The translations under genes and the position numbers were made by a program. From Segatella cerevisiae (lineage in GTDB: Bacteria; Bacteroidota; Bacteroidia; Bacteroidales; Bacteroidaceae), in NCBI RefSeq assembly GCF_024054555.1, contig NZ_JAMXLY010000038.1:1-34543 (forward strand): a stretch of DNA of 34,543 nucleotides. Direction: 5' to 3'. Numbering within the stretch: the stretch's first letter is position 1; each line of letters begins with the position of its first letter. Shown piece after piece: positions 16,592 to 24,345 of the stretch. Under the pieces are notes generated by a model that worked only from the letters and a program-made list of their open reading frames with translations, did no database searches and was not told the DNA's origin.

Positions 16592-17146
16592 ATGAAGATA
16601 AGCGTATTTTGTTCTGCGGATTCTAACATAGATCCGGATTTCTTTAAGATGACCAGAGAATTTGGACATTGGATGGGTAAAGAAAAACACACTTTAGTTT
16701 TCGGGGGTTGTAATCTGGGACTCATGGAGTGTATTGCCGAGGCTGTGAGAGAGACCGGCGGTCATACGATTGGCGTGATTCCGACAAGGGTGGAAACGAA
16801 CGGGACGGCCAGTCCTTCTGTGGATGTGGAGATTCCCTGTGACAATCTCAGTGACAGGAAGGACCTGATGGTCGCCCAGAGTGATGTCTCTGTTGTCCTC
16901 CCCGGAGGTATTGGGACTCTGGACGAACTCTTCACGGTGGCAGCTGCCCACACGATCGGCTATCATCAGAAGAAGGTGATCCTCTATAATATGAAGGGCT
17001 TTTGGAAACCTTTGATCATGCTTTTGGATGACCTGCAGAAACAGGGTTTTATCCGAGGCAACTATCTGAATTTGATACAACCTGCGGAGAATTTTCAGGA
17101 AGTGCAACGCTTGCTGGGCGAGGTCGTCGTACATGCTGATGACTGA
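16592..17146 (+). CDS. LOG family phosphoribohydrolase
   Basis: LOG ('lonely guy') proteins hydrolyse the N-glycosidic bond of nucleoside 5'-monophosphates. Plant and some bacterial members release cytokinins, and others act on AMP. The 184-aa protein has the Rossmann signature FGGCNLGLMECIAEAV and the active-site motif PGGIGTLDEL (104-113), with Glu112 as catalytic residue. DRK at 88-90 supplies the conserved Arg. This identifies the family, but the natural substrate in an anaerobic gut or oral bacterium is unclear. ogt follows after 47 bases, probably in the same transcript. Confidence 0.92.
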   Translation: MKISVFCSADSNIDPDFFKMTREFGHWMGKEKHTLVFGGCNLGLMECIAEAVRETGGHTIGVIPTRVETNGTASPSVDVEIPCDNLSDRKDLMVAQSDVSVVLPGGIGTLDELFTVAAAHTIGYHQKKVILYNMKGFWKPLIMLLDDLQKQGFIRGNYLNLIQPAENFQEVQRLLGEVVVHADD

Positions 17147-17193
17147 TGCCTTTTGATTTAAAAGAATTATAATATTTTAGATAGATATCTATT

Positions 17194-17724
17194 ATGCTGT
17201 TGTTTGATCATCATTCGTGTCCTTCGGGGCAGGCAACTCGTATTTATGATTCTCCCATAGGACCATTGTGGATAACAGCTGACGGGAAAGGCGTGACCGA
17301 TCTCCACTTTTCCGGACCAGAGGTGACGGATGATTGTCCCTCACAACTTGCCCAGTCGATATTGGACAAGACAGCGCACGAACTGGACGACTATTTTGCC
17401 GGAAAACGTGCGGTTTTTGATGTACCTTTGCATATCCTGAAAGGTACGCCATTCCAGTTGAAGATCTGGCAGGTCCTGCTCGATGACATCGGCTATGGTG
17501 AGACGGTTTCCTATGCTCAGGAGGCAACTTTGGCAGGTCATCCGAGGGCATGCAGGGCTGCGGCAAATGCTAACCATGCCAATCCGATAGCCATTATCAT
17601 TCCCTGTCATCGCGTGATTGCGGCTGGAGGGAAGATCGGCGGATATGGCGCAGGCATTGACAAGAAACGGTTCCTGCTGGATCTGGAAAGCGGGGGCAAA
17701 AGTTCTTCCTTCATGACACCATAA
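17194..17724 (+). CDS. ogt: Methylated-DNA-[protein]-cysteine S-methyltransferase
   Basis: This suicide repair protein removes alkyl groups from O6 of guanine (and O4 of thymine) in DNA by transfer to its own cysteine. The 176-aa protein has the acceptor motif IPCHRV with Cys138, followed by GGYGAGIDKKRFLL. The helix-turn-helix region around GTPFQLKIWQVL and the Arg finger in GHPRACRAAANANHANP are present. The N-terminal domain is short, as in Ogt rather than Ada. It lies downstream of the LOG gene and is followed by a terminator. Confidence 0.95.
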   Translation: MLLFDHHSCPSGQATRIYDSPIGPLWITADGKGVTDLHFSGPEVTDDCPSQLAQSILDKTAHELDDYFAGKRAVFDVPLHILKGTPFQLKIWQVLLDDIGYGETVSYAQEATLAGHPRACRAAANANHANPIAIIIPCHRVIAAGGKIGGYGAGIDKKRFLLDLESGGKSSSFMTP

Positions 17725-17773
17725 TAGAACGGATATAGATCGTATGGGTTCTCAGTGGAATCCTATAAAACTA

Positions 17774-17809
17774 ATAAAGCCGGGTGCTCGTTTGAACATC
17801 CGGCTTTAT
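17774..17809. terminator. Terminator between ogt and the S46 peptidase gene
   Basis: ataaagccgg (17774-17783) pairs with ccggctttat (17800-17809). Three further pairs, including one G-U, extend the stem toward a loop of about 10 bases. It lies 50 bases past the ogt stop and 38 from the end of the convergent gene, and may act in both directions. Confidence 0.8.
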
Positions 17810-17846
17810 AGCTATTTTAAACCCAGAAAGGTCAGTGTTGATAGTC

Positions 17847-19973
17847 TTATTTCGGGTCGATTTCCTGTAGCAGGTTTTCGGCATGTCCCCACTGGTCCAT
17901 GATATAGAGGACATAGCGGATATCTACACAGATACAGCGGGCTAGGTGTTTGTCGAACCAGATATCACTGGACAAACTGTCCCAGTTACCGTCAAATGCC
18001 AATCCTATCAATTCACCTTTTCCATTGAATACAGGACTTCCGGAGTTGCCCCCTGTGATGTCATTGTTGGTCAGGAAACACAGATGCAGGTCATGAGTGG
18101 TCTTGTCCGTATAACGGCCGAAATCATTCCTTGACATCAAATCCCGGAAGACGGGTTCTGCCTGATAGTCTGTAAAACCGCTGGCACCTTTTGCCATCTT
18201 GTTCACGATACTTTGGTTGTTGGTATAGTAGCCTGAAGGTTTGCCTCCCAGTTCAAAGCCGCCTACTTGACCATAGGAAAGTCTCATGGTGAAATTGGCA
18301 TCGGAATAATGGGGCATATCCTCTTCCATCCTGATCTTCGCTGCACAAAGGTATTTCTCCTGTTCAGCGATGGAATCTTCTATATTGTTGGATTTCTCTT
18401 GGATGGTAGCGTAAATATCCATTACGTCAATACCGTATTGGACGCCCGGATCTTTCTTGTAACTCTTGCGGTTCGAATAGATCTTTTCACCACTTTTCAT
18501 GATGAAACTCTGGTCGTAGAGGTAGTCGACATATTTCTGATAGTCTCCTCCGAATTTCTGGTCAATGGTCTTATAGAAACCCGGTTGCCAGTTAGTGTCG
18601 ACATGTTTCCGGTAATTCTTGAGGAGGGCTGCCATCATCTCTTTATCAGTAGGCGCATCCCATTCTGAGGAGTTGTCCTCAAATTTCTGGTATTGTTTTT
18701 TCCGGTGATTCTTCGGACCATATATTGGCATACCCCGATAGAGCTTTAAGGCTCTGGCATTAAATTCTATATTACTTCGTCTGGTAAAGGTTTCAGACCA
18801 GTTGGTGAAAATATATTGGAGGCTTGAAGCTTTTGCATAGAGTCGTTCTAATAATCCGAAATCAACTTTTTGTATGTCTGCCCGGGTCGTATCCTGCCAG
18901 GCTGCAATTTGCTGTTCATACAGTCTTTTCTGATTTACTATTCCTACTGAGTCAATACATTTATTCATTCCGATGGAGTTTTTCCAGTAATTAGAAGAAC
19001 CGGCAAACTTACTGTCATATTTGATTCTGACAGCTTCACTGGCACGCATGTGCCGGAGCATGACGTCTTGCTTGACGCCTCTGACTTGGGCACGAGGTTC
19101 GTTCTCGTCATCACGGAGCATCTGGATGCCATAACTGGAAAGATAACGTTCTGTAGATCCAGGATAACCGATAGTCATCGCATAATCTCCTGGTACATAG
19201 CCTTGCAGGCTTACTTTTGCCCAACGCTCTGGATGATATGGCGTATTTGATTTGTTGTATTTTGAAGGTCCGTTGGTCTTGGGATTGGCGTAGATGCGGA
19301 ATACGGAGATGTCACAAGTTTGACGCGGCCACATCCAGTTGTCTGTCTCTCCTCCGAATTTGCCCATAGATCGGGGAGGAGCATATACGAGCCGGATATC
19401 AGGATAATCCTGGTAGGTGGTAGCATACCATTTGTTTCCTTCGTAGAAAGCATCGATATTGACATGGAGGGAGGAATCCTTTTTCTGGACTTCCTTGGTC
19501 ATGGCATTTTCCAATGAATCGATCAAGGCTGCCCGACGGTCTGAATTGAGTCGGTTGTAGCCGGCCTTGTTGACTTCATCGGTAATGTCTTTCTGGCTGC
19601 GCATAAAACTGACGAACATATTTTCATTTGGCAGTTCATCTGTACGGGTCTTCGCAACGAATCCTTTGAGCATATAGTCATTCTCTACTGTAGAATGGCT
19701 CCTGATGGATTCGAATCCGCAATGATGGTTCGTGAAGACAAGGCCGTCAGAGGATACAACGACTCCCGAGCAATAACCGGAGAAGTTGACCACTGCGTTC
19801 TTTAAGGCATTTTCTCCCTGATAGAGGTCAGCATAAGGCAGGGTGAAGCCTTCACTCTGCATCGTCTGATAGACAGCTTCCGGGAGATTGTAGAGTGTCC
19901 ACATCCCTTCATCTGCTTTCAGACCTGATGACAGGACTATCAGAGAACTGATGATTAGAATAGATTTTTTCAT
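17847..19973 (-). CDS. S46 dipeptidyl-peptidase, DPP7-like
   Basis: This exported serine exopeptidase releases dipeptides from oligopeptides, supplying peptide carbon and nitrogen. The 708-aa precursor starts with a signal peptide (MKKSILIISSLIVLSSGLKA). The triad is visible as His84 (FTNHHCGFES), Asp221 (MWPRQTCDISVFRIY) and Ser644 (GGNSGSPVFN). Eighteen residues after the Ser is Gly662 (FDGNW). From memory, Gly there marks DPP7/DAP BII (hydrophobic P1) and Arg marks DPP11 (acidic P1), so DPP7 type is favoured. Location would be periplasm or outer membrane. The gene lies 33 bases behind the flippase gene. Confidence 0.94.
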   Translation of the reverse strand: MKKSILIISSLIVLSSGLKADEGMWTLYNLPEAVYQTMQSEGFTLPYADLYQGENALKNAVVNFSGYCSGVVVSSDGLVFTNHHCGFESIRSHSTVENDYMLKGFVAKTRTDELPNENMFVSFMRSQKDITDEVNKAGYNRLNSDRRAALIDSLENAMTKEVQKKDSSLHVNIDAFYEGNKWYATTYQDYPDIRLVYAPPRSMGKFGGETDNWMWPRQTCDISVFRIYANPKTNGPSKYNKSNTPYHPERWAKVSLQGYVPGDYAMTIGYPGSTERYLSSYGIQMLRDDENEPRAQVRGVKQDVMLRHMRASEAVRIKYDSKFAGSSNYWKNSIGMNKCIDSVGIVNQKRLYEQQIAAWQDTTRADIQKVDFGLLERLYAKASSLQYIFTNWSETFTRRSNIEFNARALKLYRGMPIYGPKNHRKKQYQKFEDNSSEWDAPTDKEMMAALLKNYRKHVDTNWQPGFYKTIDQKFGGDYQKYVDYLYDQSFIMKSGEKIYSNRKSYKKDPGVQYGIDVMDIYATIQEKSNNIEDSIAEQEKYLCAAKIRMEEDMPHYSDANFTMRLSYGQVGGFELGGKPSGYYTNNQSIVNKMAKGASGFTDYQAEPVFRDLMSRNDFGRYTDKTTHDLHLCFLTNNDITGGNSGSPVFNGKGELIGLAFDGNWDSLSSDIWFDKHLARCICVDIRYVLYIMDQWGHAENLLQEIDPK

Positions 19974-20006
19974 TCTGAAGTACTTTTATGATTTTTGGGG
20001 TTATTC

Positions 20007-21503
20007 TTATGATTTTCTGAAGTGCTTTCCGATAACGGGTAGTGCTGACAGGGGGAAGTCCCGCTTGATGGTGATGAAGATATAGAGGATGATCAGGACC
20101 GTATTGAGGATGAGGGCGATCGACGTATGCAAGTGTGCATTACTCAAACTGATGCATACGAACAGAACTACAGCGAGGAGGATATAAAAGGCAATGTCTT
20201 TGATCGGGTAAGAAATCGGATAATATTTTTGTCCGAAAACATAGGAGAGGATCATACTGATGGCATAAGATGCGAATCCTGCCCAAGCGCATGCCCAGTA
20301 TGAGAATCTCGGTATGAGCAGAATATCCATCGCGATCAAGACGAATGCCCCTATACCTGAGAAATAGGCCCCCCAAATGGTGCGGTCTGTGAGTTTGTAC
20401 CAAAAACTTAGATTGAAGAAGATGCCGAACATGATTTCTGCTGTCATAGAGATCGGTACGATCTCAAGTCCTGCCCAGTAACTTCTCCCTACAATATAGC
20501 GGAGGATGTCCATATACCCCATTACGCAAAGAAAGGCGAGCAGCGTGAAGATGATATAGAACTTCATGGCTTTGGCATAGGTTGCCTTGTTGTCTTTTTC
20601 CCGCATCTTGCCGAATACGAAAGGTTCATAGGCATAGCGGAAAGCCTGAGTAATCATCATCATGATCATCGCAATCTTGATACAGGCCCCGTAAATACCG
20701 AGTTGCATGCGAGCGTCAGCGACAGAGCCATTGTAGACATAAGGGAAGATGATCTGAGATGCACACTGGTTGAGTTGGCCTGCGATACCCATGATGAGCA
20801 GAGGCCAAGTGTAAGACAGCATCTTCTTACAGATGTCGCCGTTGAAACCGTATTTGAAACCCTTCAACTCTTTGCCGAGCATAAGCAGTGTCGCGAGAGA
20901 GCAGCATAAGTTGATGTAGAAGACCCAGACGACATGCAGGGTGAAATGGGCATCGTAAATGCCGAAGAGATTGATCTTCAATAAAGGCAATACGACCAGA
21001 TAGAGAATGTTCAATACAATATTCAGAGAAATGTTGAATACCTTCAGCATCGCGAATTTGACGGGTCTGTGGGCATAGCGCAGATATGCAAAGGGAATGG
21101 CTGTAAACGCGTCGATTGCAACGGTCACAAACATGACCAGAACATATTCCGGATGATCCGGATATTTCATCAAAGAGGCTATGGGCTCATTGAATAAGGC
21201 GATGATGATTGCAAAGAGAAGAGAGGTGAATCCTACTGTCCTGAGGGTCGTGCCGTATACTTTCTTGGGATCGACGCCATCTTTGTTCATAAACCGGAAG
21301 AAGGTCGTCTCCATTCCGTAGGTCAGGACAATGATGAATAGGGCGACATAGGCGTAGACATTTGTGATAATGCCATATTGACCGCCTGCAGCATTGAATT
21401 TTGCCGTTTGTATAGGTACCAGCAAATAGTTGATGAAGCGTGCGGCAATGCTGCTCAGACCGTAGATAACTGTATCTTCAGCCAGTGATTTTAGATTTGC
21501 CAT
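20007..21503 (-). CDS. Polysaccharide flippase (Wzx/MATE-like)
   Basis: This 498-aa, highly hydrophobic protein has about 12-14 membrane helices and begins MANLKSLAEDTVIYGLSSI. It resembles Bacteroidetes oligosaccharide flippases and lipopolysaccharide biosynthesis transporters of the MOP superfamily. Such proteins flip undecaprenyl-linked glycans across the inner membrane. The conserved N-terminal pattern is SSIAARFINYLLVPIQTAKF followed by GQYGIITNVYAY. The exact lipid-linked cargo cannot be deduced, and no glycosyltransferases are nearby. It sits between SpmAB (44-base gap) and the S46 peptidase (33-base gap), with no promoter evident in either gap, so the three probably share a transcript. 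Confidence 0.9.
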   Translation of the reverse strand: MANLKSLAEDTVIYGLSSIAARFINYLLVPIQTAKFNAAGGQYGIITNVYAYVALFIIVLTYGMETTFFRFMNKDGVDPKKVYGTTLRTVGFTSLLFAIIIALFNEPIASLMKYPDHPEYVLVMFVTVAIDAFTAIPFAYLRYAHRPVKFAMLKVFNISLNIVLNILYLVVLPLLKINLFGIYDAHFTLHVVWVFYINLCCSLATLLMLGKELKGFKYGFNGDICKKMLSYTWPLLIMGIAGQLNQCASQIIFPYVYNGSVADARMQLGIYGACIKIAMIMMMITQAFRYAYEPFVFGKMREKDNKATYAKAMKFYIIFTLLAFLCVMGYMDILRYIVGRSYWAGLEIVPISMTAEIMFGIFFNLSFWYKLTDRTIWGAYFSGIGAFVLIAMDILLIPRFSYWACAWAGFASYAISMILSYVFGQKYYPISYPIKDIAFYILLAVVLFVCISLSNAHLHTSIALILNTVLIILYIFITIKRDFPLSALPVIGKHFRKS

Positions 21504-21547
21504 ATTTGATAATGATTCTTGTTATTCGTTTCCTGTTGACAGCCGCT

Positions 21548-22777
21548 TCACCCGAAGAAAATATAGGCGATCGTGATAGCGGCAAGAACTCCTGCTAAAT
21601 CGGCTATAAGCCCGCAGGCTACTGCATGCCGTGTATATTTGATACTGACACTGCCGAAATAAACTGCTAAAATATAAAAGGTGGTATCTGTAGAACCTTG
21701 GAATATACAACTCAGACGACCGACGAACGAATCGGGACCGTAATTCTTCATTGCTTCCAGCATCAAGCCTCTTGCTCCGCTCCCTGAGAGTGGTTTCATC
21801 AGTGCTGTAGGCAAAGCCCCTACAAAGTTTGTGTTGAGGCCTAACTGTTTGACACACCATGCGATACCGTCAATGAGCATATCCATGGCTCCTGATGCCC
21901 GGAATACACCGACCCCGACAAGTATGGCTACCAGATAGGGGATAATCCTGACGGCAGTATGGAAACCTTCTTTGGCTCCTTCGATGAATGCATCGTAAAC
22001 ATTAATTTTCTTAATGAGTCCTGCCAGGATGAAGAGCACGATAACTGTTATGAGTATCAGGTTTGAAGCTACTGAAGTAACGGTTGCCATGGTGGTTTTA
22101 TCCATTTCTCCGAATCCCCAGATGACGATTCCCACAAAGGCTACCAAGCCTAAGAGGGTCGTTAATAATACGGGTTGAAGAATGTTGATTTTCTGCCAGA
22201 GGGCAGTGACAATGATACCGGCAAGTGTAGCTACAGTAGTAGCCAAAAGAATAGGAATAAAAACATCAGTAGGATTAGCTGCTCCGTATGAAGACCGGAA
22301 AGCCAGGATTGTCGTGGGAATAACGGTTAGTCCCGAAGTGTTTAGTACCAGGAACATAATCATCGGGTTGGTAGCAGTGTCCTTCTTGGAATTAAGTTCT
22401 TGCATTTGTGCCATTGCTTTCAGACCTGTAGGAGTCGCTGCATTGTCTAGACCGAGCATATTGCAGGCGATGTTCATGAAAATGGAACCGATGACAGGAT
22501 GATTCTTCGGGATATCAGGGAAGAGTTTTGAGAAGATTGGACTCAATATGCGTGCGAGAACTCTGACGATGCCTGCCCGCTCTCCAATCTTCATGATACC
22601 CAGCCACAGAGCCAAAACACCTGTCAGGCCCAAAGAGGTCTCGAAGGCGGTCTTGGAACAGTCGAATGTAGCATTGACTATTTTCTGGAAAATGGTCGCG
22701 TCACCCATCAGCAACTGGACTATCCCGAATAGGAATGCAATGACAAAAAATGCAATCCAAATGTAATTCAGTACCAT
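21548..22777 (-). CDS. Fused SpmA-SpmB nucleoside-recognition (Gate) protein
   Basis: This 409-aa membrane protein carries two Gate/nucleoside-recognition domains, corresponding to Bacillus SpmA and SpmB joined in one chain as is usual in Bacteroidetes. The first half includes FETSLGLTGVLALWLGIMKI and GSIFMNIACNMLGLDNAATP. The second includes FIEGAKEGFHTAVRIIPYL and KPLSGSGARGLMLEAM. In spore formers the pair affects core dehydration; in non-sporulating bacteria the role is unknown. The ATG at 22777 is preferred to the GTG at 22786, because the GTG lies inside the -7 box (22793-22786). Confidence 0.92.
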   Translation of the reverse strand: MVLNYIWIAFFVIAFLFGIVQLLMGDATIFQKIVNATFDCSKTAFETSLGLTGVLALWLGIMKIGERAGIVRVLARILSPIFSKLFPDIPKNHPVIGSIFMNIACNMLGLDNAATPTGLKAMAQMQELNSKKDTATNPMIMFLVLNTSGLTVIPTTILAFRSSYGAANPTDVFIPILLATTVATLAGIIVTALWQKINILQPVLLTTLLGLVAFVGIVIWGFGEMDKTTMATVTSVASNLILITVIVLFILAGLIKKINVYDAFIEGAKEGFHTAVRIIPYLVAILVGVGVFRASGAMDMLIDGIAWCVKQLGLNTNFVGALPTALMKPLSGSGARGLMLEAMKNYGPDSFVGRLSCIFQGSTDTTFYILAVYFGSVSIKYTRHAVACGLIADLAGVLAAITIAYIFFG

Positions 22778-22785
22778 ATAGGGCA

Positions 22786-22793
22786 CAAAATTA
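22786..22793 (-). promoter_or_regulatory. -7 box for the SpmAB-flippase-S46 run
   Basis: The minus strand reads TAATTTTG, matching TAnnTTTG, 8 bases before the ATG at 22777. The transcript would be almost leaderless. No clear -33 is seen. Confidence 0.4.
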
Positions 22794-22840
22794 CGAAATT
22801 TATTTCACAGTAGTATCTTTTGTGTGAATTTATTTAGTGT

Positions 22841-22921
22841 CTACCTGTTGGTGGAATTAAATTCATCAAAGAATGTGTAAAAAGTCGCGCCTGCCGCTGA
22901 TTTCTTGACACGCAAATTCAT
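22841..22921 (-). other. Possible gene remnant or 26-codon ORF
   Basis: A minus-strand ATG at 22921 opens 26 codons (MNLRVKKSAAGATFYTFFDE...) ending at TAG 22841-22843. The same frame stays open about 14 codons further upstream without an ATG. Composition looks protein-like, but length and missing expression signals make a degraded gene end more likely. The rest of the 338-base gap 22787-23124 shows nothing except the -7 box at 23068. Confidence 0.25.
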
Positions 22922-23067
22922 CTTTCCGGACCCTAAACGAACCTCGATTGCAAAGTGAAGAATTTAATAACTGCCTAGATCAGTGCCCTGACCGCTTCAC
23001 AATTGGAATGACAGTTCTTGTGTTTTAGAAAATCAGTAACCGATTCTCTGGTTTCATAAAGAAGTTG

Positions 23068-23075
23068 TATCTTTG
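23068..23075 (+). promoter_or_regulatory. -7 box for the DUF486 gene
   Basis: TATCTTTG, 49 bases before the ATG at 23125. The -33 region is weak. Confidence 0.5.
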
Positions 23076-23124
23076 CCCACTATAATGTGATGCTTGAGGA
23101 TTCTTAGTTGAGAAAATAGCTGAT

Positions 23125-23490
23125 ATGAAGGGTATATATACAATTTTACTTCTGGTTTGTAGTAATTTCTTTATGACATTGGCTTGGTATGGACATCTGA
23201 AGCTGCAACAGATGGGTGTAACGAGTAATTGGCCATTAATTGGGATAATAGCCTTATCATGGTTGATTGCCTTTTTTGAATATTGTTTTCAGGTTCCTGC
23301 CAATCGTATTGGTTTTATAGATAATGGAGGTCCGTATTCTCTGGTACAATTGAAAGTAATACAGGAGGTGATCAGCCTGACGGTTTTTACCATTATTACA
23401 GGTTTTCTTTTTCAGGGCGAAGGCTTGCATTGGAATCATGCAGTGTCTTTCTTTTTTTTGATAGTAGCTGTGTATTTTGCTTTCAAGTAA
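23125..23490 (+). CDS. DUF486 (DMT-superfamily) membrane protein
   Basis: This 121-aa inner-membrane protein with four hydrophobic segments fits the DUF486 family, small relatives of the drug/metabolite transporter superfamily. Family-typical stretches are FMTLAWYGHLK near the N-terminus, then ALSWLIAFFEYCFQVPANRIG and LKVIQEVISLTVF. Like other half-size DMT proteins it may work as a dimer. Nothing in the sequence gives a substrate. It has its own -7 box. Confidence 0.9.
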   Translation: MKGIYTILLLVCSNFFMTLAWYGHLKLQQMGVTSNWPLIGIIALSWLIAFFEYCFQVPANRIGFIDNGGPYSLVQLKVIQEVISLTVFTIITGFLFQGEGLHWNHAVSFFFLIVAVYFAFK

Positions 23491-23621
23491 ACCTGAACAG
23501 GGAATCTACATTTAGAGTTAGAGGATGGCGTTTTTATGTTGAGTATAGATCTTGTTACCTTACTGCTTGTTCAATTAAATAGTGGTAAGTATATATCATG
23601 AGATAATTTTGAGATAGAAAA

Positions 23622-23629
23622 TAAATTTG
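23622..23629 (+). promoter_or_regulatory. -7 box for the hemolysin III/TrhA gene
   Basis: TAAATTTG matches the -7 consensus, 24 bases before the ATG at 23654. No clear -33 box is seen. Confidence 0.4.
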
Positions 23630-23653
23630 TAACTTGCGCCATAATTTAAGAAT

Positions 23654-24310
23654 ATGGGGATGAAAATACATTTCTCACATAAAGAGGAGTTGTGGAACTC
23701 GTGGTCGCATGCAGCGGGCATCGTTCTGGGTGTAATTGCAGGGACAATTTTCCTGACACAGTGCCTGCGGGCCGGAAATGGATGGGCCACGGCTGGAGTC
23801 ATCTTATATCTGTTTGGTATGTTGGCTTCGTATCTAGCCTCCACCATCTACCACGCGTTGTCCGCATATTCTAAATGGAAAGAAAAGTTGCGCAAATGGG
23901 ACCATTCGGCAATTTACTGGCACATTGCAGGTTCTTACTCCCCAATAGCGCTGATTGTACTGCGTGAACACGGTTATTGGGGATGGGCTATATTCGTATT
24001 CGTATGGGCATGTGCCTTGGCAGGAACCCTCATCAGTTTCATTCATCTTAAAGACCACAGCAACTTAGAGACTATCTGCTTTGTGGGGATGGGCATGAGT
24101 GTGCTGGTAGCTTTCAAACCTCTGATAGACAGCCTCTCTCTGGCAACCTTACTATGGATTGTGGCAGAGGGCGTAAGTTACATCACGGGGGCTGTATTTT
24201 ACAGTCTTAACAAACGGAAATACATGCACACAGTATTTCACTTTTTCGTTCTTGGGGGGTCAGTGTGTCACATCCTGGCCGTGTGGGGCATTCTGACACA
24301 GTATTTGTAA
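23654..24310 (+). CDS. Hemolysin III / TrhA family membrane protein
   Basis: This 218-aa protein has seven predicted membrane segments and belongs to the PAQR-related hemolysin III family (TrhA/YqfA), linked to membrane energetics and lipid homeostasis in E. coli. The metal-site residues are visible: EELWNSWSHAAG in helix 1 (Glu, Ser, His), STIYHALS in helix 2, HIAGSYSPIAL in helix 3, and HTVFHFFVLGGSVCHILAV near the end (two His). The name hemolysin is historical and does not imply toxicity. ATG at 23654 and ATG at 23660 are both possible. It converges on the RND operon with a 35-base gap. Confidence 0.93.
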   Translation: MGMKIHFSHKEELWNSWSHAAGIVLGVIAGTIFLTQCLRAGNGWATAGVILYLFGMLASYLASTIYHALSAYSKWKEKLRKWDHSAIYWHIAGSYSPIALIVLREHGYWGWAIFVFVWACALAGTLISFIHLKDHSNLETICFVGMGMSVLVAFKPLIDSLSLATLLWIVAEGVSYITGAVFYSLNKRKYMHTVFHFFVLGGSVCHILAVWGILTQYL

Positions 24311-24345
24311 GACATATTTTCAGATTTTCTCATACAGGCTGCTAG

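Noticed and set aside
21548..22777. Evidence of sporulation
   Set aside because: The SpmA-SpmB fusion is common in non-sporulating Bacteroidetes, and no other sporulation gene is seen.
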